A DNA stretch of 58,315 nt from Micromonospora orduensis. Its GTDB lineage: Bacteria > Actinomycetota > Actinomycetes > Mycobacteriales > Micromonosporaceae. A program made the translations under genes and the position numbers. The stretch spans positions 1 to 58,315 of the forward strand of contig NZ_VDFY01000170.1 of assembly GCF_006228125.1 (NCBI RefSeq), given 5' to 3'. Positions 1-11,818 of this stretch are shown piece by piece. The notes below the pieces were generated by a model, which had not been told where the DNA came from, ran no database searches, and was given only the letters and a program-made list of their open reading frames with translations. How positions within the stretch are numbered: position 1 is the first letter of the stretch; each line of letters opens with the position of its first letter.

Positions 1-117
1 CCTACCACCGCCGTCGACGCCAACGATCCCTGTCCCGGTTGACCCCTATCGAGTACGAGACCATCATGACCCCACCGGCCAGTCAGGCCGCGTGACTGAA
101 ACTGTCACCTATCGGTG
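1..117 (+). mobile_element. 3' end of an IS3-family insertion sequence (partial)
   Basis: Codons 3-92 followed by a TGA at 93-95 read as the extreme C-terminus of an IS3-type DDE transposase (OrfB): a basic stretch, then LTPIEYETIM and a short Ala-rich tail, which is typical of that family. About 20 bases after the stop the sequence changes into the body of a CBS-domain gene. The IS terminus is probably the CA near 116-117, as IS3 elements usually end in CA, but the other end is outside the window. The family call rests on 30 residues. The insertion explains why the neighbouring CBS gene has no normal start. Confidence 0.6.
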
Positions 118-420
118 CAGCAGACCCACCGACTCAAGGGCATGCTGACCGACCGCGACATCGTGGTGAAGGTGCTGGCCGAGGGGCGCGACCCGGCCAA
201 CGTGACAGCTGGTGAGCTGGCCCAGGGCGAGGTGGTGACCATCGGCGCGGACGACGACGCGGCCGAGATCCTGCGCACCATGGGCCAGTACAAGGTCCGC
301 CGGCTGCCCGTGATCGACGGCCAGGAGCTGGTGGGCATCGTGGCGGTGGCCGACGTGGCCCGCTCCCTGCCGGAGCGCCCGGTCGGCGACCTCATCGAGG
401 CCATCTCCGAGCGCGGCTGA
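118..420 (+). pseudogene. CBS-domain protein, 5' end removed by IS insertion
   Basis: The frame encodes the second half of a paired CBS-domain regulator. It enters at KGMLTDRDIVVKVL, the end of the first CBS motif, then shows a complete second CBS repeat ending in VGIVAVADVA and a short tail. The normal family begins about 45 residues earlier with an RxxDVM-type start, and that part is missing. The only in-frame start is a GTG at 115, at the IS junction and without a ribosome binding site. A complete relative lies at 11337-11762. Such proteins usually bind adenosyl ligands; this copy is probably non-functional. Confidence 0.65.
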
Positions 421-437
421 CTGTCGTGCCTGTCCCT

Positions 438-472
438 GATCGCCGCCGCCGGTCCACCGGTCGGCGGCGATC
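438..472. terminator. Bidirectional terminator hairpin
   Basis: An 11-bp perfect stem (GATCGCCGCCG paired with CGGCGGCGATC) lies between the convergent CBS remnant and the metallo-hydrolase gene. There is no strong T-tract, as is usual in high-GC actinobacteria. Confidence 0.6.
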
Positions 473-497
473 GCGTTCTCGCGGCACGTTGCCGAGG

Positions 498-1298
498 TCA
501 GACCGGCGGGGTGAGGGGCAGGGTTTCACCGCGAGCAATGGTGCGTACCTGCTTCACCCAGCCGCGCCGGCGGGCCTCCTCGACGAAGTGGGCCAGCGGG
601 GAACGGAACACCCCGTAGTCGTCGTAGTGGATCGGCACGGTCAGCTTCGGTCGAACCAGCTCCACCAGGTCGGCGCCCTGCTGGGCGTCCATGGTGAGCA
701 GGATCCCGGCGACCTTCGTGCCGCCGAGGTGGATCAGCATCGCGTCGATGTCCGGGTACCGCTCGGGGATGGCGGTGAGCAGCGGCCGGTTCAGCGTGTC
801 ACCTGTGACGTAGAGCCGGAACTCGCGCTGGCCGGCGCGTTCCACGTCGATCATCGTGCCCATCACGTCGGGCAGCAGCCGGTCCAGGGCGCCGGGGCCG
901 TGTCTGCCCGGCATCGAGGTCAGCCGCACCGTCGTACCGTCGCGGTGCAGCTCTCGCGACGACCAGGTCGGCAGGCCCTCGGCGGCCCGGAAGCCCCAGC
1001 GGCGCAGCTTTCGCTCGGCGGCGGGCGTGGTGACGATGGGCAGTTCGCGGTCCAGTTCCCGGCGGGCGACCCGGTCGAAGTGGTCGCCGTGCAGGTGGGA
1101 GAGCACCACCGCGTCCAGCTCGGGAAGTTGGGCGACGCGCAGCGCCGGGTCCGTGCGTCGGCGCGACCACAGACCCTTGCCCAGGTACGCCCGCTGGCCC
1201 CGGTGCAGGAAGTTCGGGTCGGTCAGCAGGGTGAACCCGCCGAGCCGCAGCACGGTCGTCGCGGTGCCGACGAACGTCACCTGTGGTCGCTCAACCAT
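498..1298 (-). CDS. MBL-fold metallo-hydrolase (UlaG/RomA-like)
   Basis: The 266-aa protein has the metallo-beta-lactamase signature HLHGDHFD at residues 68-75 (His68, His70, Asp72, His73). A later TGDT supplies the bridging Asp and a late IHYDDYG supplies a His, giving a dinuclear metal site. The layout matches the L-ascorbate-6-phosphate lactonase-like branch, but the substrate cannot be predicted. The ATG at 1298 is chosen because GAGGAGGTGA lies just upstream; the frame stays open further 5' but overlaps the ATPase gene. It lies about 60 bp downstream of the P-type ATPase on the same strand and may be co-transcribed. Probably cytosolic, as no signal peptide is seen. Confidence 0.85.
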   Translation of the reverse strand: MVERPQVTFVGTATTVLRLGGFTLLTDPNFLHRGQRAYLGKGLWSRRRTDPALRVAQLPELDAVVLSHLHGDHFDRVARRELDRELPIVTTPAAERKLRRWGFRAAEGLPTWSSRELHRDGTTVRLTSMPGRHGPGALDRLLPDVMGTMIDVERAGQREFRLYVTGDTLNRPLLTAIPERYPDIDAMLIHLGGTKVAGILLTMDAQQGADLVELVRPKLTVPIHYDDYGVFRSPLAHFVEEARRRGWVKQVRTIARGETLPLTPPV

Positions 1299-1359
1299 CG
1301 TGGTCACCTCCTCTGGCTGCGGTACCCCGGCTGCCGGCGGCCAAGCGGAGGAGCGGTGG

Positions 1360-5793
<4,434 letters not shown>

Positions 5794-5979
5794 CGAGGCG
5801 TACGGCTGGACGGACGCCGGCCCGGCTCCCTGTTGCTGCTGGTGCTGACCTCGGCCATCTCGCCCTCCCACCGCCCTCACGTCCGGCGGCCTGGCTTCCC
5901 GACCTACCGTCCGTTATGCCCTTCCAGCAGCGGAAGTTTCCGGCGTCGTCGGCGCATGGACGAGGTGGGCTGTGGAATT

Positions 5980-5994
5980 CGGTGACTGTCACCG
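5980..5994. promoter_or_regulatory. 15-nt palindrome, candidate operator
   Basis: CGGTGAC-T-GTCACCG is a perfect inverted repeat with a one-base centre. It lies 17 bp before the ATG of the small membrane protein gene, in the 218-bp divergent region shared with the P-type ATPase gene. The position suits a repressor or activator site serving one or both genes. No cognate regulator is encoded next to it. Confidence 0.4.
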
Positions 5995-6011
5995 GACATG
6001 GGGAGGCCGGA

Positions 6012-6272
6012 ATGAGCGCACTCAGCCGACACCTGAACGGGCCGCGCGAGAACGTCAGGATGTACAGCCGGCGGATGGACCTGCCGATGCTCGGCGAGGT
6101 GGCGGTGCCACCGCCGGACCGGATCGCCTACTACGCAGGGATCGGGGTGCTCGTCGCGCTCCAGGTCATCGAGTGGCCGCTCGCCCTGGCGATCACCGCT
6201 GGGCATCTCCTCACCGACCAGCACTTCTCCGGCCTCGTCGGCGGCATCGGCGAGGCGCTCGAGGAGGCCTGA
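6012..6272 (+). CDS. Small membrane protein, unknown function
   Basis: This 86-aa protein begins with a polar, Arg-rich cytosolic segment and a Pro-rich piece (VAVPPPDR). One hydrophobic segment follows (YYAGIGVLVALQVIEWPLAL, about residues 39-58), then a short tail ending EALEEA. The ATG follows GGGAGGCCGG. It is divergent from the giant ATPase gene, with which it shares a palindrome-containing control region, so it could be an accessory to that pump. That link is inference from position only. Confidence 0.65.
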   Translation: MSALSRHLNGPRENVRMYSRRMDLPMLGEVAVPPPDRIAYYAGIGVLVALQVIEWPLALAITAGHLLTDQHFSGLVGGIGEALEEA

Positions 6273-6331
6273 CGAGAGCTGGGTCACCGCCTGCTTGACC
6301 TGAATCCGGGTTGAGGTCGCAGGCTCGGTGC

Positions 6332-7723
6332 ATGCCGAGTCCCGCCACCGTCGTCGCCGTACCGCCGTCCGCGCCCGGTCTGTTCGCACCCCGGCTGCGG
6401 GCGATGACCGTGGGCAGCGTCGCGTTGATCTCGCTGCTCGCGTTCGAGGCGTTGGCGGTCGGCACGGCGATGCCGACGGTCGCCCGCAGCCTGGACGGGC
6501 TGGCCCTGTACGGGATCGCGTTCGGTGGACCGTTCGCCACGAATGTGCTGGCCATGGTGGTGTCCGGCATCTGGTGCGACGCCCGCGGACCCCGGGGACC
6601 GATGTGGCACGGCGTCGCCTGGTTCGTGGTGGGACTCCTGATCGCCGGGACCGCGCCGGTGATGGGCGCGCTGGTCGTCGGCCGGGTGGTGCAGGGCTTC
6701 GGCTCCGGGCTCCTCGCGGTGGCGCTCTACGTGATCGTCGGACACGCGTACCCGCAGGACCTGCATCGGCGGATCTTCGCGGCGTTCGCGGCGGCGTGGG
6801 TCGTACCGTCGCTGGTCGGGCCGGCGGTGGCCGGCTTGATCGTCGAGCACCTGAGCTGGCGGTGGGTCTTCCTGGCGGTGCCGGCGGTGGCCGTGCCGGC
6901 TGTCCTGCTGATCCACCCCGGCCTGCGGTCGCTCGGTCAGTCGGCGCGGACCGGGGTGCCGGCGGGCGCGGCGGCGCGGATCGGTTGGGCGTGCGGGGCG
7001 GCGGCTAGCGCCGCACTGCTGCACATCGGGGGACAGCAGCGCGGCGCCACCGCCCTGGCGCTCGTCGCGGGGGCCGTGGCCGGCCTGCTGGTCTGCGCCC
7101 CACGTCTGCTGCCGGCCGGCTTCCTCCGGGCGGCCCGCGGCCTGCCCACCGTGATCGGGCTCCGAGGGCTGGCCGCGGCGGCGTTCGTCGGCGCCGAGGT
7201 GGTCATCCCGTTGATGCTCTCCCGGGAGCGGGGCCTGTCGCCGACCGGCGCCGGGCTGGTCCTCACGGTCGGCGCGCTTGCCTGGTCGGTGGGTTCGTGG
7301 ATCCAGGGCAGGATTCCGGTGCCGGCGTCCCGAGCCAGCCTGCCCCGCGCCGGGTTGAGCTGCATCACCGTCGGCATCGTCACGGTGGCGCTGGCCGTAC
7401 GGCCCGAGCTGCCGGTGGCCGTCGTCGTGCTGGGCTGGGCGGTCGCCGGTCTCGGCATGGGGCTGCTCTACCCGTCGTTGTCGGTGCTCACCCTCGAGTT
7501 GTCCGCTCCCGGCGAGCAGGGCCGCAACAGCTCGTCGTTGCAGCTGGGCGACTCGCTCTTCGCGGCGACCGTGCTGGCGCTCACCGGGGCGGTGCTGGCG
7601 GCCGGTAGCGCCCCTGGCCCCGCCAGCTACGCGTCGACGTTGGCGGTCGCCGCCGGCCTGGCGCTGCTCGGCGCGCTGCTGGCCGGGCGGGTGGTGGGCG
7701 GTAACGCGTCCCCGGCCGGGTGA
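6332..7723 (+). CDS. MFS transporter (drug/solute exporter type)
   Basis: The 463-aa protein is almost entirely hydrophobic, with 12-14 predicted membrane helices. Conserved MFS landmarks include the acidic/glycine loop SGIWCDARGPRGPM between helices 2 and 3 (motif A position) and GRVVQGFGSGLL (motif C-like, seen in DHA2-type antiporters). It probably exports small hydrophobic compounds by proton antiport; the substrate cannot be read from the sequence. The ATG at 6332 is the first giving a sensible N-terminus. There is no adjacent TetR or MarR regulator. The gene ends 53 bp before the GAP-family membrane protein. Confidence 0.85.
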   Translation: MPSPATVVAVPPSAPGLFAPRLRAMTVGSVALISLLAFEALAVGTAMPTVARSLDGLALYGIAFGGPFATNVLAMVVSGIWCDARGPRGPMWHGVAWFVVGLLIAGTAPVMGALVVGRVVQGFGSGLLAVALYVIVGHAYPQDLHRRIFAAFAAAWVVPSLVGPAVAGLIVEHLSWRWVFLAVPAVAVPAVLLIHPGLRSLGQSARTGVPAGAAARIGWACGAAASAALLHIGGQQRGATALALVAGAVAGLLVCAPRLLPAGFLRAARGLPTVIGLRGLAAAAFVGAEVVIPLMLSRERGLSPTGAGLVLTVGALAWSVGSWIQGRIPVPASRASLPRAGLSCITVGIVTVALAVRPELPVAVVVLGWAVAGLGMGLLYPSLSVLTLELSAPGEQGRNSSSLQLGDSLFAATVLALTGAVLAAGSAPGPASYASTLAVAAGLALLGALLAGRVVGGNASPAG

Positions 7724-7776
7724 TCCCCCGGGTTCGGTGACGTCCGGGCCGGTCGGGCCGGGACGATGGCGGAGCG

Positions 7777-8430
7777 ATGAACTTCCTGACCGTCCTGCCC
7801 CTGGCCGTGGTGATGGTCGCCGGGACCCAACTGGTCGTGGCGGTCTTCCTCGCCTCGTCGGATCGACCACGGGCGGCGTCGGTGGGTTTCCTTGCCGGCG
7901 CCGGACTGGTGGTCACCGCCGGGGTGACGGTGACCTGGCTGCTGACCCGTGTGGCGAGTGGCCTGGCCGCCGACGCCAGCAGGATCGCCGGGAAGGTCGA
8001 TCGCGGTCCCGCCATCGACATCGTGGTGCTCGTCCTGCTGGTCAGCCTGGCGATCATCGTGTGGGTACGGCGGAACCGGTCCGGCCCGCCGAAGTGGCTG
8101 GGGAGCCTCGGGCACGCCGATCCACGTTGGGCGCTGCGCACCGGTGCGCTGCTCTTCGTGGTCACGCCCACCGACGACCTGACCATGGCCGCGGTGGGAG
8201 CGAGTGTGGCCCGTCACGACCTGCCGTGGTGGCACCTGGTGCCGTTCGTGCTGCTCACCGTGCTCCTGCTCGCCCTGCCCCTGCTGGCGTTGGTGCTGCT
8301 CGGAAGCAGGGCGGCGCGGGTACTGGCCCGGATGAGGGAATGGGCCGAGCGGCACGCCTGGATCGTCAACGAACTAATGATCGCGTTCTTCGCGCTGCTG
8401 ACGGTGCTGGATCTGATCCGATCGGGGTGA
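7777..8430 (+). CDS. GAP-family (Sap-like) integral membrane protein
   Basis: The 217-aa protein has six predicted membrane helices and a central TPTDDLTMAAVG motif. It resembles the actinobacterial GAP/Sap family (sulfolipid-1-addressing protein, LysE-like fold). Mycobacterial relatives help export glycolipids; here the cargo is unknown. The start is the only good ATG, after a GGCGGAGCG region. It follows the MFS gene on the same strand, so co-expression is possible. Confidence 0.65.
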   Translation: MNFLTVLPLAVVMVAGTQLVVAVFLASSDRPRAASVGFLAGAGLVVTAGVTVTWLLTRVASGLAADASRIAGKVDRGPAIDIVVLVLLVSLAIIVWVRRNRSGPPKWLGSLGHADPRWALRTGALLFVVTPTDDLTMAAVGASVARHDLPWWHLVPFVLLTVLLLALPLLALVLLGSRAARVLARMREWAERHAWIVNELMIAFFALLTVLDLIRSG

Positions 8431-8525
8431 GCCGGACGCACGCCCGGTCACAGCGGGCCTGGTCGTTTCGTCAACCACCGTCCGGCAGCGACGCGTCGCG
8501 GGTTCGCGACAGAACGGGAGGACGG

Positions 8526-9308
8526 ATGAAGGTTCTGGTCACCGGGGCGGGCGGCCACCTGGGTGGTGCCGTGCTGGCCCGGCTGCGCGACGACGGAGTC
8601 GGCGTCCGGGCCGCCAGCAGGCGGCTACGCGACGGGTCGGACGTGGAGTGGGTGGTGACCGACCTGGCCACCGGGGACGGGGTGGTCGAGGCGGTGACCG
8701 GAGTGGACGCCGTGCTGCACCTCGCGTCCTCGCCGCGCGGCGGGCACACCCACCAGGTGGACGTGCTGGGCACCCGCCGGCTGGTGGTGGCCGCCGGGGC
8801 GGCAGGTGTGGGCCACATCGTCTACATCTCGATCGTCGGAGTGGACCGGGTGCCGATCCCGTACTACCGGCACAAGCTCGCCGCCGAGCAGGTGATCGCC
8901 GCGGGCCCGGTGCCGTGGTCGGTGCTGCGGGCCACCCAGTTCCCGCAGTTCCTGGACGACCTGCTGGCCAGCAGCGCGCGGTTGGGGCCGGTGATCGGTG
9001 ACCGGGCGGTGCTCGCCCAACCGGTCGACCCGGACGAGGTGGCGGCCCGGCTGGCGGCCCGGCTGGTCGCCGGCCCGCTGGGCGGCATCGAGGAGTACGG
9101 GGGGCCGCAGGTGCTCCGCTTCGACGAGGCGGCCCGGGCCTGGCTCACGGCCCGGGGCTCGCGCCGGCCGCTGCTGCCGGTGCGGATTCCCGGTCGACTC
9201 GGACGGGAGTTGCGCGCCGGTGGGCTGGTCACCGAGGCCCTGCCCCGAGGCGTCCGGACCTGGGCCGACCACCTCGCCGACACGTACGGGGGAACCGGGC
9301 GGAGATGA
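8526..9308 (+). CDS. NAD(P)-binding atypical SDR / NmrA-like protein
   Basis: The 260-aa protein opens with a Rossmann dinucleotide motif, TGAGGHLGG (residues 6-14). A conserved HLASSPRG and then YYRHKLAAEQ (YxxxK) follow, in the pattern of atypical SDRs such as NmrA-like and complex-I 30-kDa-like proteins. Such proteins act as redox sensors or oxidoreductases; the substrate is not predictable. The ATG follows GGGAGGACGG, a clear ribosome binding site. Confidence 0.85.
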   Translation: MKVLVTGAGGHLGGAVLARLRDDGVGVRAASRRLRDGSDVEWVVTDLATGDGVVEAVTGVDAVLHLASSPRGGHTHQVDVLGTRRLVVAAGAAGVGHIVYISIVGVDRVPIPYYRHKLAAEQVIAAGPVPWSVLRATQFPQFLDDLLASSARLGPVIGDRAVLAQPVDPDEVAARLAARLVAGPLGGIEEYGGPQVLRFDEAARAWLTARGSRRPLLPVRIPGRLGRELRAGGLVTEALPRGVRTWADHLADTYGGTGRR

Positions 9309-9345
9309 GAGCGTCAACCGTTCACGTTCGTCTTACCGTGGCGGC

Positions 9346-9540
9346 ATGTTCGTTGTCGTCACCACGGTGACCCTCTACGTCTTCGGCTTCGTCTTCCTCT
9401 ACGGCGTGATCCGGTTGGGTGTCCGGCACGCGCTGGAGGATCTGGAGCTACAGCGGGCCAAGGCCCGGCGCGAAGAGGAACTGGCCGCTGCCCGCGACCG
9501 TTCCTTCATGCGCGACAACGCGTTCCTGGCGGGCAGTTGA
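9346..9540 (+). CDS. Small single-pass membrane protein
   Basis: This 64-aa protein has one N-terminal hydrophobic helix (VVVTTVTLYVFGFVFLYGVI, about residues 3-22). A highly charged helical tail rich in Glu, Arg and Ala follows (LELQRAKARREEEL), likely a short coiled coil. Function unknown. The codon pattern has the high GC3 of the flanking genes, which supports it as a real gene. Confidence 0.6.
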   Translation: MFVVVTTVTLYVFGFVFLYGVIRLGVRHALEDLELQRAKARREEELAAARDRSFMRDNAFLAGS

Positions 9541-9623
9541 GTCCCGGTACGGGGGTGACGTCCGAGGGTGGCACGGGAGTCGCCGGGCGGTCCGTCGCGG
9601 CGGATGCGAGGATCGCACCCGTG

Positions 9624-10172
9624 ATGGGAACGCTGAAGACCGAACCGGCCCGCGCCCGCCTCGACCTGCTCGCCCCTCCCGTCGCGGAGGCCATCGCGCA
9701 GTGGCCCGCCGAGGCGCCGGTGGACGTCGACGACGTGCTGGCCGCGCCGATCGACGCCGAGTTGGCCGACACCGCCGCGTTCTGTGCCGCGTACGAGGTG
9801 GGGCTGGACGTGTCGGCCAACTGCGTCGTGGTGGCGGGCAAGCGCGAGGGCGTGGTCCGCTACGCGGCCTGCGTCGTCCTGGCCACCACCCGGGCCGACG
9901 TGAACGGGGTGGCCCGCCGCGCGCTGGACGTACGCAAGGCCAGCTTCGCCCCGATGGACGACGCGGTCGAGCTGACCGGCATGGAGTACGGAGGCATCAC
10001 CCCGATCGGGCTGCCGGCGCAGTGGCCGATCCTCGTGGACTCGCGGGTGATCGCCACACCGCACGTGATCATCGGATCCGGCGTACGCCACAGCAAGATC
10101 GCCCTGCCGGGGCCGGCGCTTGGCGCGCTGCCCGGTGCGCAGGTGGTGGAAGGGCTGGCCCGACCGGCCTGA
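9624..10172 (+). CDS. YbaK/EbsC-family Cys-tRNA(Pro) deacylase-like protein
   Basis: The 182-aa protein matches the YbaK/EbsC fold: a central AAYEVGLDVSANCVVVAGKREG segment, with the family's conserved Lys, and GGITPIGLPAQWPI near residues 131-144. Family members hydrolyse mischarged aminoacyl-tRNAs, typically Cys-tRNA(Pro) or Ala-tRNA(Pro), in the cytosol. A GTG codon immediately precedes the ATG in frame and is an equal start candidate. Prolyl-tRNA synthetase, the enzyme that makes the mischarged substrate, lies about 1.6 kb away on the other strand. Confidence 0.8.
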   Translation: MGTLKTEPARARLDLLAPPVAEAIAQWPAEAPVDVDDVLAAPIDAELADTAAFCAAYEVGLDVSANCVVVAGKREGVVRYAACVVLATTRADVNGVARRALDVRKASFAPMDDAVELTGMEYGGITPIGLPAQWPILVDSRVIATPHVIIGSGVRHSKIALPGPALGALPGAQVVEGLARPA

Positions 10173-10226
10173 CCAGGCATAGGCATCGATGCCGTTGCAC
10201 GTGAAACATCGCGGCGGTCGATGTGA

Positions 10227-10862
10227 TCAGTCGGTGGCGGCCTCACGCTGCTCGACCTCGGCGAGTGCGGCGAGCAGCGTCTGCGCCTCCTGCGCGCCGG
10301 ACACCGCGTACTTCCCGGCCAGCACGAACGTCGGGACGCCGGTGATGCCCAGGTCCCGGGCGGTGGCCAGGTCTGCGGTGACGTCGGCGGTCCGCTCGTC
10401 CGAGTCGAGGAACCGGCGTGCGTCGGCGGCGTCCAGGCCGATCCCGCCGGCGACGGCGGCCAGCGCCTCCCGCGAGCCGAGGTCGACGCCCTGGGTGAAG
10501 TGCGCCTGGTAGAGCGCCTCCACCATCTCGCCAGCCCGACCGTGATCGGTGGCGTACGCGACCAGTCGGTGCGCGTCGAAGGTGTTGGCGATCACCGCCC
10601 GATCGAAGTCCAGCCGCAGCCCGTCACCCGCCGCGACCGCGGTTACGTGGTCGAACATCTGCCGGGCGCGCTCCGGCCCGCCGAACTTGGCGGACATCGC
10701 CGGCACCAGCGGAAGGGGCTCCGCCACCGGCGACGGGTCGAGCTGGAACGGCCGGTAGCGGACCGTCACCTCGCCGTCGTAGCTGGCGAGGGCCTGCTCC
10801 AGCCGGTGCTTGCCGATGTAGCACCAGGGGCAGACGAGGTCCGCGTAGATCTCGATCTCCAT
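10227..10862 (-). CDS. DsbA-family oxidoreductase, FrnE-like
   Basis: The 211-aa protein starts MEIEIYADLVCPWC, placing the redox motif CPWC at residues 11-14. A late GITGVPTFVLAGKYAVSGAQ carries the cis-Pro loop of the thioredoxin fold, and the alpha-helical insert has the size expected for FrnE. There is no signal peptide, so it acts in the cytosol as a disulfide isomerase or polyketide-type oxidoreductase. It follows the SufE-like gene on the same strand with a 20-bp gap. Confidence 0.88.
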   Translation of the reverse strand: MEIEIYADLVCPWCYIGKHRLEQALASYDGEVTVRYRPFQLDPSPVAEPLPLVPAMSAKFGGPERARQMFDHVTAVAAGDGLRLDFDRAVIANTFDAHRLVAYATDHGRAGEMVEALYQAHFTQGVDLGSREALAAVAGGIGLDAADARRFLDSDERTADVTADLATARDLGITGVPTFVLAGKYAVSGAQEAQTLLAALAEVEQREAATD

Positions 10863-10882
10863 GACCGGTGGCAACTGCCAGG

Positions 10883-11311
10883 TCAGCCCAGTTGTTCCCG
10901 GACCTGCCGCTTGAGTCGGCCCAGGATCGCGGTGCCGCCGCGTACCCGCAGCGGACTGATCGCCTGCGCCAGGCCCATCCGCTGGTAGAGGTCGTCCGGC
11001 ACGGCCAGCACCTCCTCGGCGCTCGCCCCGGCCAGCCCTTCGGCGAGGATGCCGGCGAACGCCCGGGTGGTGGGCGCCTCGGGTGGGCAGTCGAAGAGAG
11101 TCTCCACGGTGCCCTCCGGCGTCACCCGGGCGCGCAGGAAGAACGCCGTCTGGCACTCCGGCACCTGCTCCATGCCCTCGCGGTCGGCGGCGCCGTCGGG
11201 TAGCGGCGGAATGGCGTCGGAGTATTCCAGGAGCATCTCCAGCACCAGGTCGCGCGGCGCGGCGGCGAACTCGTCGACGATCTCGGCCAGTCGGGCCGGC
11301 ATGTCAGCCAT
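10883..11311 (-). CDS. SufE-family sulfur acceptor protein
   Basis: The 142-aa protein fits SufE in length and layout. The motif VPECQTAFFLR carries the sulfur-accepting Cys53, and APTTRAFAGILAEGL matches the following conserved helix. SufE accepts persulfide sulfur from a SufS-type cysteine desulfurase for Fe-S cluster assembly. No suf genes lie nearby; in actinobacteria this stand-alone SufE often pairs with a rhodanese-type sulfurtransferase, and one is present at 56455-57357, although about 45 kb away here. Confidence 0.85.
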   Translation of the reverse strand: MADMPARLAEIVDEFAAAPRDLVLEMLLEYSDAIPPLPDGAADREGMEQVPECQTAFFLRARVTPEGTVETLFDCPPEAPTTRAFAGILAEGLAGASAEEVLAVPDDLYQRMGLAQAISPLRVRGGTAILGRLKRQVREQLG

Positions 11312-11336
11312 GCGTCGAGGCTACCGCCGGCCGTTC

Positions 11337-11762
11337 CTAGACCGTCGGGGACTGCTCGCTGATCTCGCTGAGGGCGCTTGTCGGGTCGAGCTGCATGGCC
11401 AGGTCGCCGAGCGAGACGATCCCGACGAGCTTGCGGTCGCTGTCACAGACCAGCACCCGCCGGATCCCCCGGTCGCGCATCAGCGCCGCCGCCTCGCCCG
11501 CCGTGCAGTGCTGCTCGATCATGACGACCTCGCGGGTGATGATCGAGCCGATCGTGGTGGCCGCCGGGGAGCTGTTCTCCGCCACGGCCCGCACGACGAT
11601 GTCCCGGTCGGTGAGCATGCCGGCGAGACTGGCGCCGTCGGTGACCACCACGTCGCCGATGTCCGCCTCCTTCATCACCCTGGCCGCCTCGTCCAGAGTC
11701 GTCTCCGCCGGCAGGTACACCACCTGCTTGGTCATCACGTCGCTGACCCGGTAACCGGTCAT
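11337..11762 (-). CDS. Paired CBS-domain protein (HRP1-like)
   Basis: The 141-aa protein consists of two CBS motifs. The first runs YRVSDVMTKQVVYLP to MLTDRDIVVRAV, the second from IITREVVMIEQ to LVGIVSLGDLA. Small stand-alone CBS proteins of this type, such as mycobacterial Hrp1, bind adenosyl nucleotides and are often induced by hypoxia or stress. The family normally starts near this ATG. It is a complete counterpart of the truncated CBS gene at the left edge. Its start lies 56 bp from the 3' end of proS. Confidence 0.85.
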   Translation of the reverse strand: MTGYRVSDVMTKQVVYLPAETTLDEAARVMKEADIGDVVVTDGASLAGMLTDRDIVVRAVAENSSPAATTIGSIITREVVMIEQHCTAGEAAALMRDRGIRRVLVCDSDRKLVGIVSLGDLAMQLDPTSALSEISEQSPTV

Positions 11763-11818
11763 GAGAGCCTCCGAAGCATTTGCACCCGATCGAACTGCAC
11801 TACCCCGTGACGCGGCCG

